This document shows positions 50,974 through 59,752 of a stretch of DNA of 64,000 nt, piece by piece. A program made the position numbers and the translations under genes. The notes under the pieces were generated by a model, which was not told the DNA's origin, did no database searches, and saw only the letters and a list, made by a program, of their open reading frames with translations. Position 1 is the first letter of the stretch, and each line of letters begins with the position of its first letter. The DNA comes from A37T11 sp964546645 (GTDB taxonomy: Bacteria > Bacteroidota > Bacteroidia > Sphingobacteriales > Sphingobacteriaceae), in the NCBI GenBank assembly GCA_964546645.1, contig CAZJKM010000001.1, positions 1-64,000 on the forward strand, read 5' to 3'.

Positions 50974-51057
50974 TATTCAAATTGTTAAATTATCAAATCA
51001 TCACATATGTTACGCATGCAAGGCATCTTCAAATTTTCAAATCTTCAAATTTTCAAA
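50974..51057 (-). repeat. Octamer arrays, right flank of the four-helix-bundle gene
   Basis: Two blocks in the complement orientation: TATTCAAA, TTGTTAAA, TTATCAAA (50974-50997) and TCTTCAAA, TTTTCAAA, TCTTCAAA, TTTTCAAA (51026-51057). A 28-bp spacer containing CATATGTTACGCATGCAAGG separates them. It ends 10 bp before the scoB start and opposes transcription. Confidence 0.9.
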
Positions 51058-51067
51058 TTAAATCAGC

Positions 51068-51742
51068 ATGTTAGATAAGAACGGAATTGCCAGGCGTATC
51101 GCGAAAGAAATAAAAGATGGGTACTACGTGAACCTGGGCATCGGCATACCGACTTTAGTGGCAAATTATATTCCTGAAAACATACAGATTGTGCTGCAGT
51201 CTGAAAATGGGTTACTGGGTATGGGGCCATTCCCGGTTGAAGGAGAGGAAGACGCCGATCTGATCAATGCCGGAAAGCAGACCATTACCATGCTATCCGG
51301 ATCGGCGGTTTTTGATTCGGCCATGAGCTTCGGTATGATCCGTGCACAGAAAGTGGACCTTACCATATTGGGCGCGATGGAAGTATCAGAGAGTGGTGAT
51401 ATTGCCAACTGGAAGATCCCCGGCAAAATGGTGAAAGGGATGGGAGGGGCGATGGATCTGGTGGCTTCCGCAAAAAATATCATTGTCGCCATGCAACAGG
51501 TGAACAAGGCAGGAGAAAGCAAGCTGCTGCCGGCCTGTACCCTGCCGCTGACCGGTGTGCGCTGTGTACGCAGGATTGTTACCGAACTGGGTGTTTATGA
51601 CGTGGACCAGGAGCGCCGCGCATTTGTTCTGCTGGAAAGGGCACCCGGTATCTCCGTGGAACAAATCAGGCAGGCTACCGCAGGACGGCTGATCATTGAA
51701 GGAGATATACCCGAAATGCAGCCGGCAGATAAGGGGGGCTGA
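51068..51742 (+). CDS. scoB: 3-oxoacid CoA-transferase subunit B
   Basis: 224 residues. NLGIGIPTLVANYIP begins the fold; the catalytic Glu that forms the CoA thioester is in QSENGLLGMGPFP. GGAMDLVASAKNIIVAMQQ and the C-terminal LLERAPGISVEQIRQATAG complete it. It pairs with ScoA from the other side of the four-helix-bundle gene. If transcription comes only from the scoA promoter, the RNA must pass through the inverted arrays. Confidence 0.93.
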   Translation: MLDKNGIARRIAKEIKDGYYVNLGIGIPTLVANYIPENIQIVLQSENGLLGMGPFPVEGEEDADLINAGKQTITMLSGSAVFDSAMSFGMIRAQKVDLTILGAMEVSESGDIANWKIPGKMVKGMGGAMDLVASAKNIIVAMQQVNKAGESKLLPACTLPLTGVRCVRRIVTELGVYDVDQERRAFVLLERAPGISVEQIRQATAGRLIIEGDIPEMQPADKGG

Positions 51743-51779
51743 CGGAGGTAATAAGCGTGTGGATATTTATTTGAATTTT

Positions 51780-53264
51780 ATGAAAAAATGTATAGACATG
51801 AAAAACCTGGTTATTTTCCCACTGACTATTGCAGCGCTTTGCTGTCTTTTTAGTCGGCCTGCCTTATCACAGGAGACATTGGATTTTTCGAAAAGCGGTG
51901 AAATCCACGAACAGGTCATCGGGTTATGGAATACGCATTACCGGGATTATTTTGCTTCGGAAATTCAGCGAAGGTTATTTCAGGAAAACGATGTCTATGT
52001 ACTCTATGACGTTCAGATAGGCGGATTGCAGTCGTTTGTTGAGATGACCCGGCGGTGTCGCGATACGGTGCAGATCGCCGAGCTCGTGGGATTGCTATAC
52101 CCCGTCCTTTCCGCATTGGAGCCTATACCGGGTACTGATCATAGTACCGGTTGGATCTGCAAAGGAGGGGATATCTGTACCGCCTATGGTTTTCTCGGGA
52201 AAGAAGTGACGCTTTGCAGTGCACAATTTTTGGGCTTATTGGGAGCACTTGCTACGAATATATCCGAAAATATTCCGCCACATCAGCGAACAGTGGCAGA
52301 AAAGGACTTTCTTTCGCATGCGTTCAATACCATGGCTGTCCAAATGAACCGTTGGCTTACCGCAGGTTATTTCGCTTCCGTGGACAGGCGGCTACCGCTA
52401 ACGGCTGCTGATATTAAAGACGGAAAATCGGGCAACTACTTTTCAGACAGGGACCTTTGGTATTTGACCATTCTTTCTGATTTATCAGCCCTGCACCGTT
52501 ACCGGATACAACCTGCAGGGGAAGATGGGAAAAAAGCGTTCGCGGAATTGCAACGCAAAAAACATGGTATCCAAAAAACATTTGATTTATTCCTCGCCAG
52601 GACATTTCTTACTACTTCCGGCGAAGACATAAGCGCCGATCTTGACAAAGGATTCTGGAGGTATTATTTTGACAACCGCTATGCCAATTATACGGGCGAT
52701 CAAAGTCCTGTCAGCTGGGAAGAAACCAGCAACGGAATGTTCGAAATGAGAACCCAGGTAACATGGGACAGCAGTTATATTGCACCGAATGCCGGATGGG
52801 ATATCAGCCATTCAAGGCGGCTGGTCCCGGCACTTGAAACATTTGTAAGGAACCGCAAACATATTGAAGCGGTTTGGGGGTATGATAATCCGGCTTTTGA
52901 TCCTGTAGCGCTTCGGCGGGCTTTCGCCAACCAACTCGTTGAAAAAATATGGAATGGCGATGTGAAATTCCCGTTATTCTCCAATTTCTGGAGCGGGGAT
53001 AACGGCTGGTATCGGGTAGCGTATGCTAACCAGACCGGAAGGAAGTTCGCAGGTTATCCCCCTTATGGGCTCACTTCCTCTGTTATAAGTGGAGGCTATC
53101 CGGTTTGGGGTGCTTTTCATCCGACCTTACGAACCCTTTTCAGCAGCATACTGGAGCTGTCCCGGGCAGACAACCCCGCCGCGGTAGCGTTTCTCTCCCG
53201 GCATTACAAGTCTGCAAAACGAATTCAGAGTCTTTCCTTTCTTTCGGATTTAGTAGCGTGGTGA
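51780..53264 (+). CDS. Uncharacterised exported protein
   Basis: 494 residues from ATG at 51780, or 488 from the ATG at 51798 where a signal peptide (NLVIFPLTIAALCCLFSRPALS) begins. Not recognised. The mature part is helix-rich with many Trp and Tyr: FWRYYFDNRYANYTGDQSP, NAGWDISHSRRLVPALETF and SNFWSGDNGWYRVAYANQTG. This suggests an alpha/alpha-toroid of the kind used by some glycan-active enzymes, but no catalytic signature is clear. The gene follows scoB by 37 bp. Confidence 0.6.
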   Translation: MKKCIDMKNLVIFPLTIAALCCLFSRPALSQETLDFSKSGEIHEQVIGLWNTHYRDYFASEIQRRLFQENDVYVLYDVQIGGLQSFVEMTRRCRDTVQIAELVGLLYPVLSALEPIPGTDHSTGWICKGGDICTAYGFLGKEVTLCSAQFLGLLGALATNISENIPPHQRTVAEKDFLSHAFNTMAVQMNRWLTAGYFASVDRRLPLTAADIKDGKSGNYFSDRDLWYLTILSDLSALHRYRIQPAGEDGKKAFAELQRKKHGIQKTFDLFLARTFLTTSGEDISADLDKGFWRYYFDNRYANYTGDQSPVSWEETSNGMFEMRTQVTWDSSYIAPNAGWDISHSRRLVPALETFVRNRKHIEAVWGYDNPAFDPVALRRAFANQLVEKIWNGDVKFPLFSNFWSGDNGWYRVAYANQTGRKFAGYPPYGLTSSVISGGYPVWGAFHPTLRTLFSSILELSRADNPAAVAFLSRHYKSAKRIQSLSFLSDLVAW

Positions 53265-53322
53265 TACGGTAAATTGTTTATGCAAATGGGCCTGTAATGA
53301 CAAAAATCTATCGGTAAAACAA

Positions 53323-53330
53323 TACCTTTG
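53323..53330 (+). promoter_or_regulatory. -7 box of the M16 peptidase pair
   Basis: Exact TACCTTTG 25 bp before the ATG of the first M16 gene; no TTG at the expected -33 position. Confidence 0.55.
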
Positions 53331-53355
53331 CTGCACTCAACACGTTTGCAAGCGA

Positions 53356-54600
53356 ATGATACACTATAATCGTTTTACCTTATCCAATGGCCTGCGTTTT
53401 CTGGTGCATGAAGATCCTTCAACACCTATGGCGGTCCTCAATATATTATATGACGTCGGTGCGAAAGATGAGCAACCGGACAAAACCGGCTTTGCCCATC
53501 TGTTTGAGCACTTGATGTTCGGCGGATCGGTCCATATACCGCAGTTCGACCTGCCGTTGCAGCGCGTAGGAGGGGAAAACAATGCCTTTACCAGTAACGA
53601 TCTGACGAACTACTACATCACGTTGCCGGCGGTAAATCTGGAAACAGCTTTCTGGCTCGAAAGCGACCGCATGCTGAGCTTGGCTTTCAGCGAAAAAAGC
53701 CTGGACGTACAGCGCCAGGTGGTCTGTGAGGAGTTTAAACAGCGCTACCTGAACCAGCCCTATGGGGATGTCTGGCTGAAACTGCGCCCGCTGGCCTATA
53801 ATGTGCATCCATACCAATGGGCAACCATTGGCAAAGAACTGGCGCACATTGAGCAGGCAACGATGGACGATGTAAAGGCTTTTTTTAACCGTCATTATAA
53901 CCCGCAGAATGCTATAGCAGTCGTAGCAGGGGATGTACGAACGGAAGAGGTGCAGGCGCTGGCTGAAAAATGGTTCGACAGTATACCAGCGGGGGAGAAG
54001 TACCTGCGGAACCTGCCTGCTGAGCCGGTGCAGACAGAAGAGAACCGGCTGACCGTTGAAGCAGACGTACCCGTCAACAGTATCTATCTGGCGTTTCATA
54101 TTCCGGCACGGACAGACAGCCGTTTTTATGCAGCTGACCTGATATCGGACGTGCTGTCGCGCGGACAATCTTCCCGGTTGTACCGGAAGCTCGTCAAAGA
54201 ACAGGGGGTATTTGGCGAAGTCAATGCCTATCAGACGGGGTCGACGGATCCGGGCCTGTTGGTGCTTGAAGGGAAACCCGCCGAAGGTGTATCGGTGGAG
54301 CAGGCCGAAGCCGCTATATGGGAAGAGCTGCAGCAACTTAAAGACGAGCCATTACTGGATTATGAATTGGATAAAGTGAAAAATAAAATCGAGGCAACCA
54401 TGATTTTCGGCCACATGTCTATCCTCGAAAAAGCGATGAACCTGGCTTATTTTGAGCTGCTGGGCAATGCCGATGACATTAATTTTGAGACGGCAAAGTA
54501 TCAGGCAGTAACCGCTGAACAAATCCAGGCACTTGCTGCGGAAATATTCAGAAAAGAAAATTCGTCCACGCTTACTTATTTAGCTGCAAAACATGCTTAA
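53356..54600 (+). CDS. M16 zinc peptidase, catalytic subunit
   Basis: 414 residues. The inverted zinc motif HLFEH is at residues 48-52, with the third ligand Glu in the downstream VVCEEFKQRYLNQPYG region about 75 residues later. No signal peptide is visible, so it is either cytoplasmic or uses an unusual route. It forms a clam-shell heterodimer with the product of the next gene, which overlaps it by 8 bp. Such pairs degrade small peptides. Confidence 0.92.
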   Translation: MIHYNRFTLSNGLRFLVHEDPSTPMAVLNILYDVGAKDEQPDKTGFAHLFEHLMFGGSVHIPQFDLPLQRVGGENNAFTSNDLTNYYITLPAVNLETAFWLESDRMLSLAFSEKSLDVQRQVVCEEFKQRYLNQPYGDVWLKLRPLAYNVHPYQWATIGKELAHIEQATMDDVKAFFNRHYNPQNAIAVVAGDVRTEEVQALAEKWFDSIPAGEKYLRNLPAEPVQTEENRLTVEADVPVNSIYLAFHIPARTDSRFYAADLISDVLSRGQSSRLYRKLVKEQGVFGEVNAYQTGSTDPGLLVLEGKPAEGVSVEQAEAAIWEELQQLKDEPLLDYELDKVKNKIEATMIFGHMSILEKAMNLAYFELLGNADDINFETAKYQAVTAEQIQALAAEIFRKENSSTLTYLAAKHA

Positions 54601-55870
54601 CAGAACACTCGCCCCTGTTTACAGGGCTATTGATAAAATCAGTCTGCTGCAACCGCAGCACCAGTTGCTGCCGAATGGCGTGAACTTGTATGTATTGGAT
54701 GCCGCTGACCAGGATCTGGTACGCATTGAATGGATATTTGCAAACAGCCTGTATGATCCACAGCATCCTCTGGCAAATATGGCCACCAGTGGTATGCTGC
54801 TGGAGGGTACGGCATCGCTGCCGGCTGCCGCTATTGCGGAACAGGTGGATTTTTGCGGCGCTTTTTTACAGCCGGAATACACAGCTGACCATACCGCCCT
54901 GTCTCTCTACACACTGAATAAACATCTTCCTGCCTTACTGCCATTGGTAAAGGAGGTGCTGACGGATGCGGTGTTCCCGCAGAAGGAACTGGATACCTTT
55001 ATCCGCAACAATAAACAGAAGCTGCAGGTGTCCTTGAAAAAGAATGACTTTGTGGCGCGCCGTGAATTTAACAGTGCCCTTTTTAACGGAAGCCGGTACG
55101 GGTATGTGCCGTTGACAGACGATTACGATCGGCTGGACCGTGAAGTGCTGGCACAAGTGTACCGGCATGACTATGTACCGGCTAATTGCACGTTGCTGGT
55201 TGCCGGGCGGGTAACAGACACCGTACTTGCAGATATAACCCGGATCTTCGGTGATGAATGGCCCGGGGCTATGCATAAGCCGGTTGTTGAAAGCCCTGTA
55301 TTTAATGAGGTGGAAAATGGCGTACACCTGATAGAGCGACCGTCAGCTTTACAGTCGGCCATACGGCTCGGATGCCGTTCCATACAGCGTTCCCATCCGG
55401 ACTTTCCGGCGTTGCAGTTTGTCAACACACTGCTGGGAGGCTATTTTGGTTCCCGGCTGATGGCCAATATCCGTGAAGAAAAGGGATATACGTATGGTAT
55501 TGGATCCGGGCTGGCTTCGCTGCGGTATGGGTCATTCTTTACCATTGCCACGGAGGTTGGTGTAAACGTGACTGCCGACACATTGACTGAAATTGAAAAA
55601 GAGTTGTACCGCTTGCATACGGAGCAGGTAGCTGCAGAAGAACTGGAATTAGTGAGAAATTATATGCTGGGAGCTTTTCTAGGAAGCCTGGAAAATGTCT
55701 TTTCTCACGTCGACCGGTTTAAAGCCGCTCTTTTTTCCGGATTGGATGCAGGTTATTATACCTATTATATGGATGTGATCAGGACCATGACGTCTGCCAG
55801 GGTGACAGCGACAGCCCGTACGTACCTGAATTATGACGCTATGGTGAAAGTTGTCGTGGGAAAAATTTGA
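54593..55870 (+). CDS. M16 peptidase, non-catalytic subunit
   Basis: 425 residues with the M16 fold but without HxxEH: the equivalent place reads MLLEGTASLPAAAIAEQVDF. The substrate-binding R/Y motif region in the second half is kept (LLGGYFGSRLMANIREEKGYTYG). This is the usual division of labour in bacterial M16B heterodimers. It overlaps the catalytic subunit gene by 8 bp, ensuring coupled translation. Confidence 0.9.
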   Translation: MLNRTLAPVYRAIDKISLLQPQHQLLPNGVNLYVLDAADQDLVRIEWIFANSLYDPQHPLANMATSGMLLEGTASLPAAAIAEQVDFCGAFLQPEYTADHTALSLYTLNKHLPALLPLVKEVLTDAVFPQKELDTFIRNNKQKLQVSLKKNDFVARREFNSALFNGSRYGYVPLTDDYDRLDREVLAQVYRHDYVPANCTLLVAGRVTDTVLADITRIFGDEWPGAMHKPVVESPVFNEVENGVHLIERPSALQSAIRLGCRSIQRSHPDFPALQFVNTLLGGYFGSRLMANIREEKGYTYGIGSGLASLRYGSFFTIATEVGVNVTADTLTEIEKELYRLHTEQVAAEELELVRNYMLGAFLGSLENVFSHVDRFKAALFSGLDAGYYTYYMDVIRTMTSARVTATARTYLNYDAMVKVVVGKI

Positions 55871-55897
55871 ATTGTCGGATAAAAACACGTATTTTTG
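55867..55897 (+). promoter_or_regulatory. Promoter of guaB
   Basis: TTG at 55867-55869 overlaps the end of the preceding M16 gene; after 20 bp comes exact TATTTTTG. The 33-bp leader to the guaB ATG shows no riboswitch-like structure. Confidence 0.8.
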
Positions 55898-55930
55898 CCC
55901 TGCAAATAGAGACCCCAAGAAGTATTTGCC

Positions 55931-57403
55931 ATGCAATTAGATCCCGAAAAATTCGTAGCAGAAGGCCTGACCTACGATGATGTCTTGTTAATACCCGCTT
56001 ATTCAGAAGTGTTGCCGCGTGATGTAGACACCAGCACACAGTTTACCCGGAAAATCCGCTTAAATATACCGTTGGTGTCAGCCGCTATGGACACGGTAAC
56101 AGAATCTGAGCTGGCCATCGCCCTGGCACAGGCCGGTGGAATCGGTATGCTGCACAAAAATATGACCATTCATGATCAGTCCGCAGAAGTCCGTAAGGTA
56201 AAACGTTCAGAAAGCGGCATGATACAGGATCCGGTCACGCTGGATGAGCAGGCACTGACGGGCGACGCGTTTAAGATCATGCGTGATCACCGTATTGGTG
56301 GTATCCCAGTGATCGATGCCAATCGTAAGTTGGTCGGGATTGTAACCAACCGGGACCTACGCTTCCAGAAGGATATGAACCGGCCGATCCGGGAACTGAT
56401 GACGAAGGAGAACCTGGTGGTGGCTCCGATGGGGACCGATCTGGTACAGGCGGAAGAGATCCTGCAGAATTACAAGATTGAGAAACTGCCGGTGGTGGAT
56501 GCCGAAGGCCGGCTGATGGGACTGATTACATTTAAAGATATACAGAAATTCAGGCACTACCCGAATGCAGCAAAGGATGAACTTGGCCGCCTGCTGGTCG
56601 GGGCTGCGGTAGGGGTAACACCGGATACGATGGACCGGATCGCAGCATTGGTGAAAGCCGGGGTGGATGTGGTGACCATTGATACTGCCCACGGCCACTC
56701 AAAAGGGGTCATTGATAAATTGAAAGAGGTGAAACAGGCTTTCCCTGACCTGCAGGTAGTGGTGGGCAACGTGGCAACAGCTGACGCGGCGCGGGCCTTG
56801 GCGGATGCGGGTGCGGATGCGGTGAAAGTCGGTATCGGGCCCGGCTCGATCTGTACGACCCGTATCATAGCTGGTGTAGGCGTACCGCAATTGTATGCCG
56901 TTTACGAATGTGCCAAAGCGCTGCGTGGAACCGGTATTCCGGTCATAGCGGATGGAGGCATTAAACAGACCGGCGATATTGCCAAGGCGATTGCTGCCGG
57001 CGCCAGCACGGTGATGGCCGGTTCCCTGTTCGCCGGGGTGGAAGAAGCGCCGGGGGAGACCATTATTTACGAAGGCCGTAAGTTTAAATCGTACCGGGGG
57101 ATGGGATCAGTGGAAGCAATGGAGAAAGGGTCGAAGGATCGTTATTTCCAGGATGTGGAAGACGATATCAAGAAACTGGTCCCGGAAGGGATCGTCGGGC
57201 GTGTACCCTACAAAGGAACGATGGCGGAAGTCGTATATCAGTACATCGGCGGACTGAAAGCCAGTATGGGTTACTGCGGATCAGCTACCATATCAGACCT
57301 GCAACGTGCCCGGTTTGTAAAGATCACCGGTGCCGGCCTGCGTGAAAGCCATCCGCATAACATTACCATCACCAAAGAAGCGCCGAACTATAGCCGGCAA
57401 TAA
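55931..57403 (+). CDS. guaB: IMP dehydrogenase
   Basis: 490 residues. The TIM-barrel enzyme is interrupted by two CBS domains (about 95-210). The catalytic Cys is in GIGPGSICTTRIIAGVG, the cofactor region in VVTIDTAHGHSKGV, the flap in YRGMGSVEAMEKGSKDRY, and the C-terminal RESHPHNITITKEAPNY is typical. It oxidises IMP to XMP, the first step to GMP. It has its own promoter and ends 11 bp from the convergent aminotransferase. Confidence 0.97.
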   Translation: MQLDPEKFVAEGLTYDDVLLIPAYSEVLPRDVDTSTQFTRKIRLNIPLVSAAMDTVTESELAIALAQAGGIGMLHKNMTIHDQSAEVRKVKRSESGMIQDPVTLDEQALTGDAFKIMRDHRIGGIPVIDANRKLVGIVTNRDLRFQKDMNRPIRELMTKENLVVAPMGTDLVQAEEILQNYKIEKLPVVDAEGRLMGLITFKDIQKFRHYPNAAKDELGRLLVGAAVGVTPDTMDRIAALVKAGVDVVTIDTAHGHSKGVIDKLKEVKQAFPDLQVVVGNVATADAARALADAGADAVKVGIGPGSICTTRIIAGVGVPQLYAVYECAKALRGTGIPVIADGGIKQTGDIAKAIAAGASTVMAGSLFAGVEEAPGETIIYEGRKFKSYRGMGSVEAMEKGSKDRYFQDVEDDIKKLVPEGIVGRVPYKGTMAEVVYQYIGGLKASMGYCGSATISDLQRARFVKITGAGLRESHPHNITITKEAPNYSRQ

Positions 57404-57414
57404 ATGAAATTCAG

Positions 57415-58572
57415 TTAACAGATAGCGGGAATCCGGGTCAGCTTTTCCAACGCTTTTTCCAAGGTTTCCGTTTTCTTTGCAAAACAAAAACGGATCAGGT
57501 TTTGTGAGGGTGGGGTACTGTAAAATGAGGACAGCGGAATAGCCGCCACACCCCGGGTCTCCGTTAGCTCCCGGCAAAAGGAAAGATCATCTGACCCGCT
57601 TATAGCCGCATAATCCGCAACGAGGAAATAAGTGCCTTCCGATGGAAGCACGCTGAACGCCGAGGCCTGCAGACCTGCAGCAAAAAAATCCCTTTTCTCC
57701 TGAAAGAAGGCCCCCAGCCGCAGATATTCATCTTTGTCATTCAGGAATTCAGCCAAGGCATGCTGCATAGGCGTGTTCACGCTGAAAACCAGGTACTGAT
57801 GGATGGACCTGAATGCCTTTGTAAGAAAATACGGCGCCAGGCAATAGCCTATTTTCCATCCCGTGTTATGGTATAACTTTCCGAAAGACGCCACTACGAA
57901 ACTGCGTTCACGCAAGTCGTTAAACCGGCTTACGCTTTGGTGGCTCAGTCCGTCATAGGTGATGTGCTCGTAAACTTCATCGCTGATGACGAGTATATCG
58001 GTGTTCCGGGTCAGCAAAGCCAGTTGCGTCATGTCATCCGCATGGAGCATCTTTGCAGAAGGGTTATTGGGTGTATTGACGATGATCAAACGTGTCTGAG
58101 GAGTGATCATGCTGCCAACCTCTTCCCATGGGATGCGAAAATCCGGCGTAGTGAGTGTGACAGCACGCGGAATGCCTCCGAACAGCCTGACGGCAGGTGC
58201 ATAACAATCATAGGCAGGTTCAAAGTAAATGACCTCGTCGCCCGGCCGGATCACCGTTGCAATGGCCGTGAAAATAGCCTGAGTGGCGCCGCTGGTGATG
58301 GTGATCTCCGTGTCCGGCTGGTAAACAGCCCGATGGAGATCCTGCACTTTAGCCGCAATCTGTTCACGAAGGTACAGCAATCCTGCCATGGGTGCATACT
58401 GATTGTGCCCTGCGCGTATGTGTTTGTCGACCAGCGATTGTAAACGGTCGGAACAATCAAAGTCAGGAAAGCCCTGTGAAAGATTGATGGCGCTGTATTG
58501 CTGGGCCAGTGCAGACATAGTGGTAAATATACTAGTGGCAGTGCCCGCCAGTTTATCTGTAAAACCTATCAT
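57415..58572 (-). CDS. Methionine aminotransferase-like PLP enzyme (YbdL/MtnE-like)
   Basis: 385 residues of aminotransferase class I. NLSQGFPDFDCSDRL is the substrate-arm start shared with YbdL and kynurenine aminotransferases; TSGATQAIFTA and NTPNNPSAKM bind PLP, ISDEVYEHITYDG holds the cofactor Asp, and SFGKLYHNTGWKIGY the Schiff-base Lys. YbdL-type enzymes prefer methionine, His and Phe as amino donors. The YafV-like amidase at 10058 would suit the keto-amide products of such an enzyme, though they are not linked. Confidence 0.87.
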   Translation of the reverse strand: MIGFTDKLAGTATSIFTTMSALAQQYSAINLSQGFPDFDCSDRLQSLVDKHIRAGHNQYAPMAGLLYLREQIAAKVQDLHRAVYQPDTEITITSGATQAIFTAIATVIRPGDEVIYFEPAYDCYAPAVRLFGGIPRAVTLTTPDFRIPWEEVGSMITPQTRLIIVNTPNNPSAKMLHADDMTQLALLTRNTDILVISDEVYEHITYDGLSHQSVSRFNDLRERSFVVASFGKLYHNTGWKIGYCLAPYFLTKAFRSIHQYLVFSVNTPMQHALAEFLNDKDEYLRLGAFFQEKRDFFAAGLQASAFSVLPSEGTYFLVADYAAISGSDDLSFCRELTETRGVAAIPLSSFYSTPPSQNLIRFCFAKKTETLEKALEKLTRIPAIC

Positions 58573-58592
58573 GGCAATAGATATTTAAGCGG

Positions 58593-58600
58593 CAAATGTA
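58593..58600 (-). promoter_or_regulatory. -7 box of the aminotransferase gene
   Basis: Exact TACATTTG on the minus strand 20 bp before the ATG; the nearest TTG is only 13 bp away, so the -33 box is uncertain. Confidence 0.5.
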
Positions 58601-58719
58601 GGAATAGCATAGACAAAATTGTTATTTTTTTGTTGCATATTGATATTTAGTCCGGAAAACAGTACCTTAGGCGCCATTAAATCGAAATAATAACCCAATT
58701 TTTGATAGTTATAGCTGAT

Positions 58720-59688
58720 ATGGTAAATAAAGTTGGCTTGTGTGTATTGATCGGGGGACTGGTTCATTTCAGTCTGGCCGCGCAGGTGAAACACGAGCAT
58801 TTTGTGCAAAAGATAGATGGGACCAAACTGAGTTTTCATATGCAGGCTATTCCCGGAGGAGAGTTTATGCGGGGCAGTGCCAGGGGCGGAGAAGATGAAC
58901 AGCCGGTACACAAAGTAAAGATCGACCCGTTCTGGATGGGTACTCATGAGGTAACCTGGGATGTGTATGAACCATTTTTATATAAAGATTACGAGCTGTC
59001 GCAAAGTGAAGGGGGACTACCGCCGCAGGTTGATGCGGTGACCCGCCCGACAAAACCCTATCTGGATATGACCTTCGGGATGGGGAAGGAGAATCATCCG
59101 GCGCTGGCCATGACACACTACAATGCCATTCAGTTCTGCAAATGGCTCTACGCCCGTACCGGCGTGTTTTACCGGTTACCCACGGAAGCTGAATGGGAGT
59201 ACGCATGCCGCGCCGGCAGTACAACCGAATACAGCTTTGGTGACGACGCCGCGCAGTTGGGAGAATATGCCTGGTATAAAAGCAACAGTGATCAAAAAAC
59301 CCACGAGGTCGGAAAAAAAAAGCCCAATGCATGGGGGTTGTATGATATGCACGGAAATGTGGGCGAATGGACGTATGACCAGTATACCCCTGATTTCTAC
59401 CAACAGTTTGCTAACAAAACGGCCGATAATCCGGTAGCCGTACCGGAACAACTGTATCCGCATAGCATACGGGGCGGTTCATATGATGATGGTCCCGCTG
59501 AACTCCGGTCAGCAGCACGGTTGCCATCTGATCCCGCCTGGAAACAGCTGGATCCGCAGATACCCAAAAGCAACTGGTGGTTTCCCGAAGCACCATTCAT
59601 CGGAATACGCCTGGTAAGGCCGCTGAAACAACCTTCCGTAGAAGAGATCAAAGCATATTACGACAAGGCCCCGATTGCTGACTATTAG
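58720..59688 (+). CDS. Exported SUMF1-fold protein lacking the formylglycine-site Cys
   Basis: 322 residues with a signal peptide (LCVLIGGLVHFSLAAQ). The formylglycine-generating-enzyme fold is clear: MQAIPGGEFMRGS, FWMGTHEVTWDVYEPF, NAIQFCKWLYARTGVFYRLPTEAEWEYACRAG, WGLYDMHGNVGEW and SIRGGSYDD. The Cys pair that activates oxygen in true FGE is absent in RGGSYDDGPAELRSAAR. It is therefore not a sulfatase activator by that chemistry; it may bind ligands or be structural. It leads the oxidoreductase-ApbE-isomerase-permease row. Confidence 0.82.
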   Translation: MVNKVGLCVLIGGLVHFSLAAQVKHEHFVQKIDGTKLSFHMQAIPGGEFMRGSARGGEDEQPVHKVKIDPFWMGTHEVTWDVYEPFLYKDYELSQSEGGLPPQVDAVTRPTKPYLDMTFGMGKENHPALAMTHYNAIQFCKWLYARTGVFYRLPTEAEWEYACRAGSTTEYSFGDDAAQLGEYAWYKSNSDQKTHEVGKKKPNAWGLYDMHGNVGEWTYDQYTPDFYQQFANKTADNPVAVPEQLYPHSIRGGSYDDGPAELRSAARLPSDPAWKQLDPQIPKSNWWFPEAPFIGIRLVRPLKQPSVEEIKAYYDKAPIADY

Positions 59689-59752
59689 GCAATCATGGTA
59701 TTTTTTTTGCCAAAATGACAAAGTGTAAATCATACAATATCAGATACTGATT

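Noticed and set aside
16139..51057. CRISPR array
   Set aside because: The repeat units are 7-8 bp, contiguous and without unique spacers, and no cas genes are present.
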